64,000 nt of DNA. Source: an uncultured bacterium (GTDB taxonomy: Bacteria; Nitrospirota; Thermodesulfovibrionia; Thermodesulfovibrionales; Dissulfurispiraceae). Below the pieces are notes generated by a model. The model did not search any database. It was not told where the DNA came from and was given only the letters and a program-made list of their open reading frames with translations. Positions 63,167-64,000 of this stretch are shown here, in pieces; the first letter of the stretch is position 1; every line of letters begins with the position of its first letter. The stretch covers positions 17,141 to 81,140 of the forward strand of contig CALEDV010000048.1 in assembly GCA_937949555.1 (NCBI GenBank). The letters are read 5' to 3'. The position numbers and the translations under genes are program-made.

Positions 63167-63576
63167 ACAGGATTTTTGTTGACACGAGTGCTTTTATAGC
63201 GGTATTTGATAAAGATGATGATTTGCATTCTGAAGCGCTAAGACTATTTGATGAGATTAAAAATAAAAAAATCCAGATGGTTGTTACTGACTATATTCTG
63301 AGCGAGTCAATTACAACCGCTATGGCGAGGGCAGGGCATAGAATAGCTGTTACAGTAGGAGAGTTTATTCTTGGCAGTCATGTGGTTGACTTTATCTGGC
63401 TTGATAAGCCGCTTAAACTCAAAGCCTGGGAATTTTTTAAGAAATATTCCGATAAACAATATTCTTTTATCGACTGTACGAGTTTTGTGGTGATGAAGGA
63501 GATGAAGGTAAATCACTTTTTTGCCTTTGATGATCACTTTGTTAAAGCAGGATTTGTTGATTTTTCTGGTAAATAA
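63163..63576 (+). CDS. PIN-domain (VapC-like) toxin
   Basis: FVDTSAFIAVFDKDD; DKQYSFIDCTSFVVM; overlaps antitoxin stop. Confidence 0.9.
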   Translation: MNRIFVDTSAFIAVFDKDDDLHSEALRLFDEIKNKKIQMVVTDYILSESITTAMARAGHRIAVTVGEFILGSHVVDFIWLDKPLKLKAWEFFKKYSDKQYSFIDCTSFVVMKEMKVNHFFAFDDHFVKAGFVDFSGK

Positions 63577-63639
63577 AATTTGCTGTTTTACAGCATAAAT
63601 CTATATTCTCAGGAGGTTCTATGTTTTTTATCAGAATGT

Positions 63640-63863
63640 TTTTGTGGTAGCCATATGTCTTTTTTTTTGCCTCTGAGTGCTTTTGCCTTTGGAGGCCATG
63701 ACGGTCTGGTCTGCTCTGGCTGTCATTCAATTCACGCTGCAAAGGATGCCATAATCTTTGCAGTGCCTCAGAACAAGGTGGATGTCAATCCAAAGACAAA
63801 ACAGCCTTATGCAACAATAACCGCTCTCTGTCTCGGGTGTCATCAGAATCCGGCACAAGGTAA
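63640..63863 (+). pseudogene. Multiheme cytochrome fragment interrupted by repeat element
   Basis: AFAFGGHDGLVCSGCHSIHAAKDAIIF...ALCLGCHQNPAQG then GGGGTCAGGTCTTGAA element; signal-peptide region appears out of frame around a T9 run. Confidence 0.6.
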
Positions 63864-64000
63864 GGGGTCAGGTCTTGAAATATCAGGTCTTAAGTTCAAC
63901 CTCCTTTAATGTCTTGCTTTTAATGTAGCTCGAGATATTCCTCACCCTCTTTTAGTGCAAAGACCATTGCCTTATGTATTTGTCTATTCCTCATCTCCCT
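63864..64000 (-). mobile_element. Second RAYT-associated repeat copy (partial, runs off right edge)
   Basis: About 135 nt closely matching 62138-62278. Confidence 0.8.

Overview
The window is mostly dense bacterial chromosome. Codon style and gene content suggest an anaerobic, Nitrospirota- or delta-proteobacteria-like organism, but taxonomy is inference only. Housekeeping genes include bamD, galT, rlmD-like, proA, nadD, ctpA-like, envC-like, ftsEX, split transketolase, rimP-nusA, recG, prepilin peptidase, polyprenyl synthase, mtnA, dapB, mltG, ispG, scpB, ribD and groESL with a CIRCE element. Signalling genes include several PAS/histidine kinases, three sigma-54 activators, a REC-GGDEF-PAS-GGDEF-EAL protein, a PilZ protein and a heme-motif chemoreceptor. 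The most notable signal is three genes that standard ORF calling breaks at in-frame UGA codons and that read as probable selenoproteins: (i) a periplasmic protein with one heme motif and three rhodanese domains (52679-54070), upstream of an octaheme tetrathionate-reductase-like cytochrome; (ii) an 78-aa carboxymuconolactone-decarboxylase/AhpD-like protein with a CxxU motif (39935-40171), absent from the ORF track; (iii) a DUF5714-like protein whose true N-terminus probably starts upstream of an in-frame UGA in a Cys-Sec pair (40202-41032). Genes (ii) and (iii) are adjacent, and both have a predicted hairpin just after the UGA with CGUGG in the apical loop. Other items: a c-di-GMP-I riboswitch with promoter and terminator upstream of a HAMP/PAS sensor gene; a 203-bp MITE-like repeat with terminal inverted repeats just upstream of gene starts; an IS481-like transposase remnant; a RAYT (Y1 transposase) remnant plus a second copy that interrupts a cytochrome gene at the right edge; and a RHH/PIN toxin-antitoxin pair. 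No CRISPR array, rRNA or prophage was seen.
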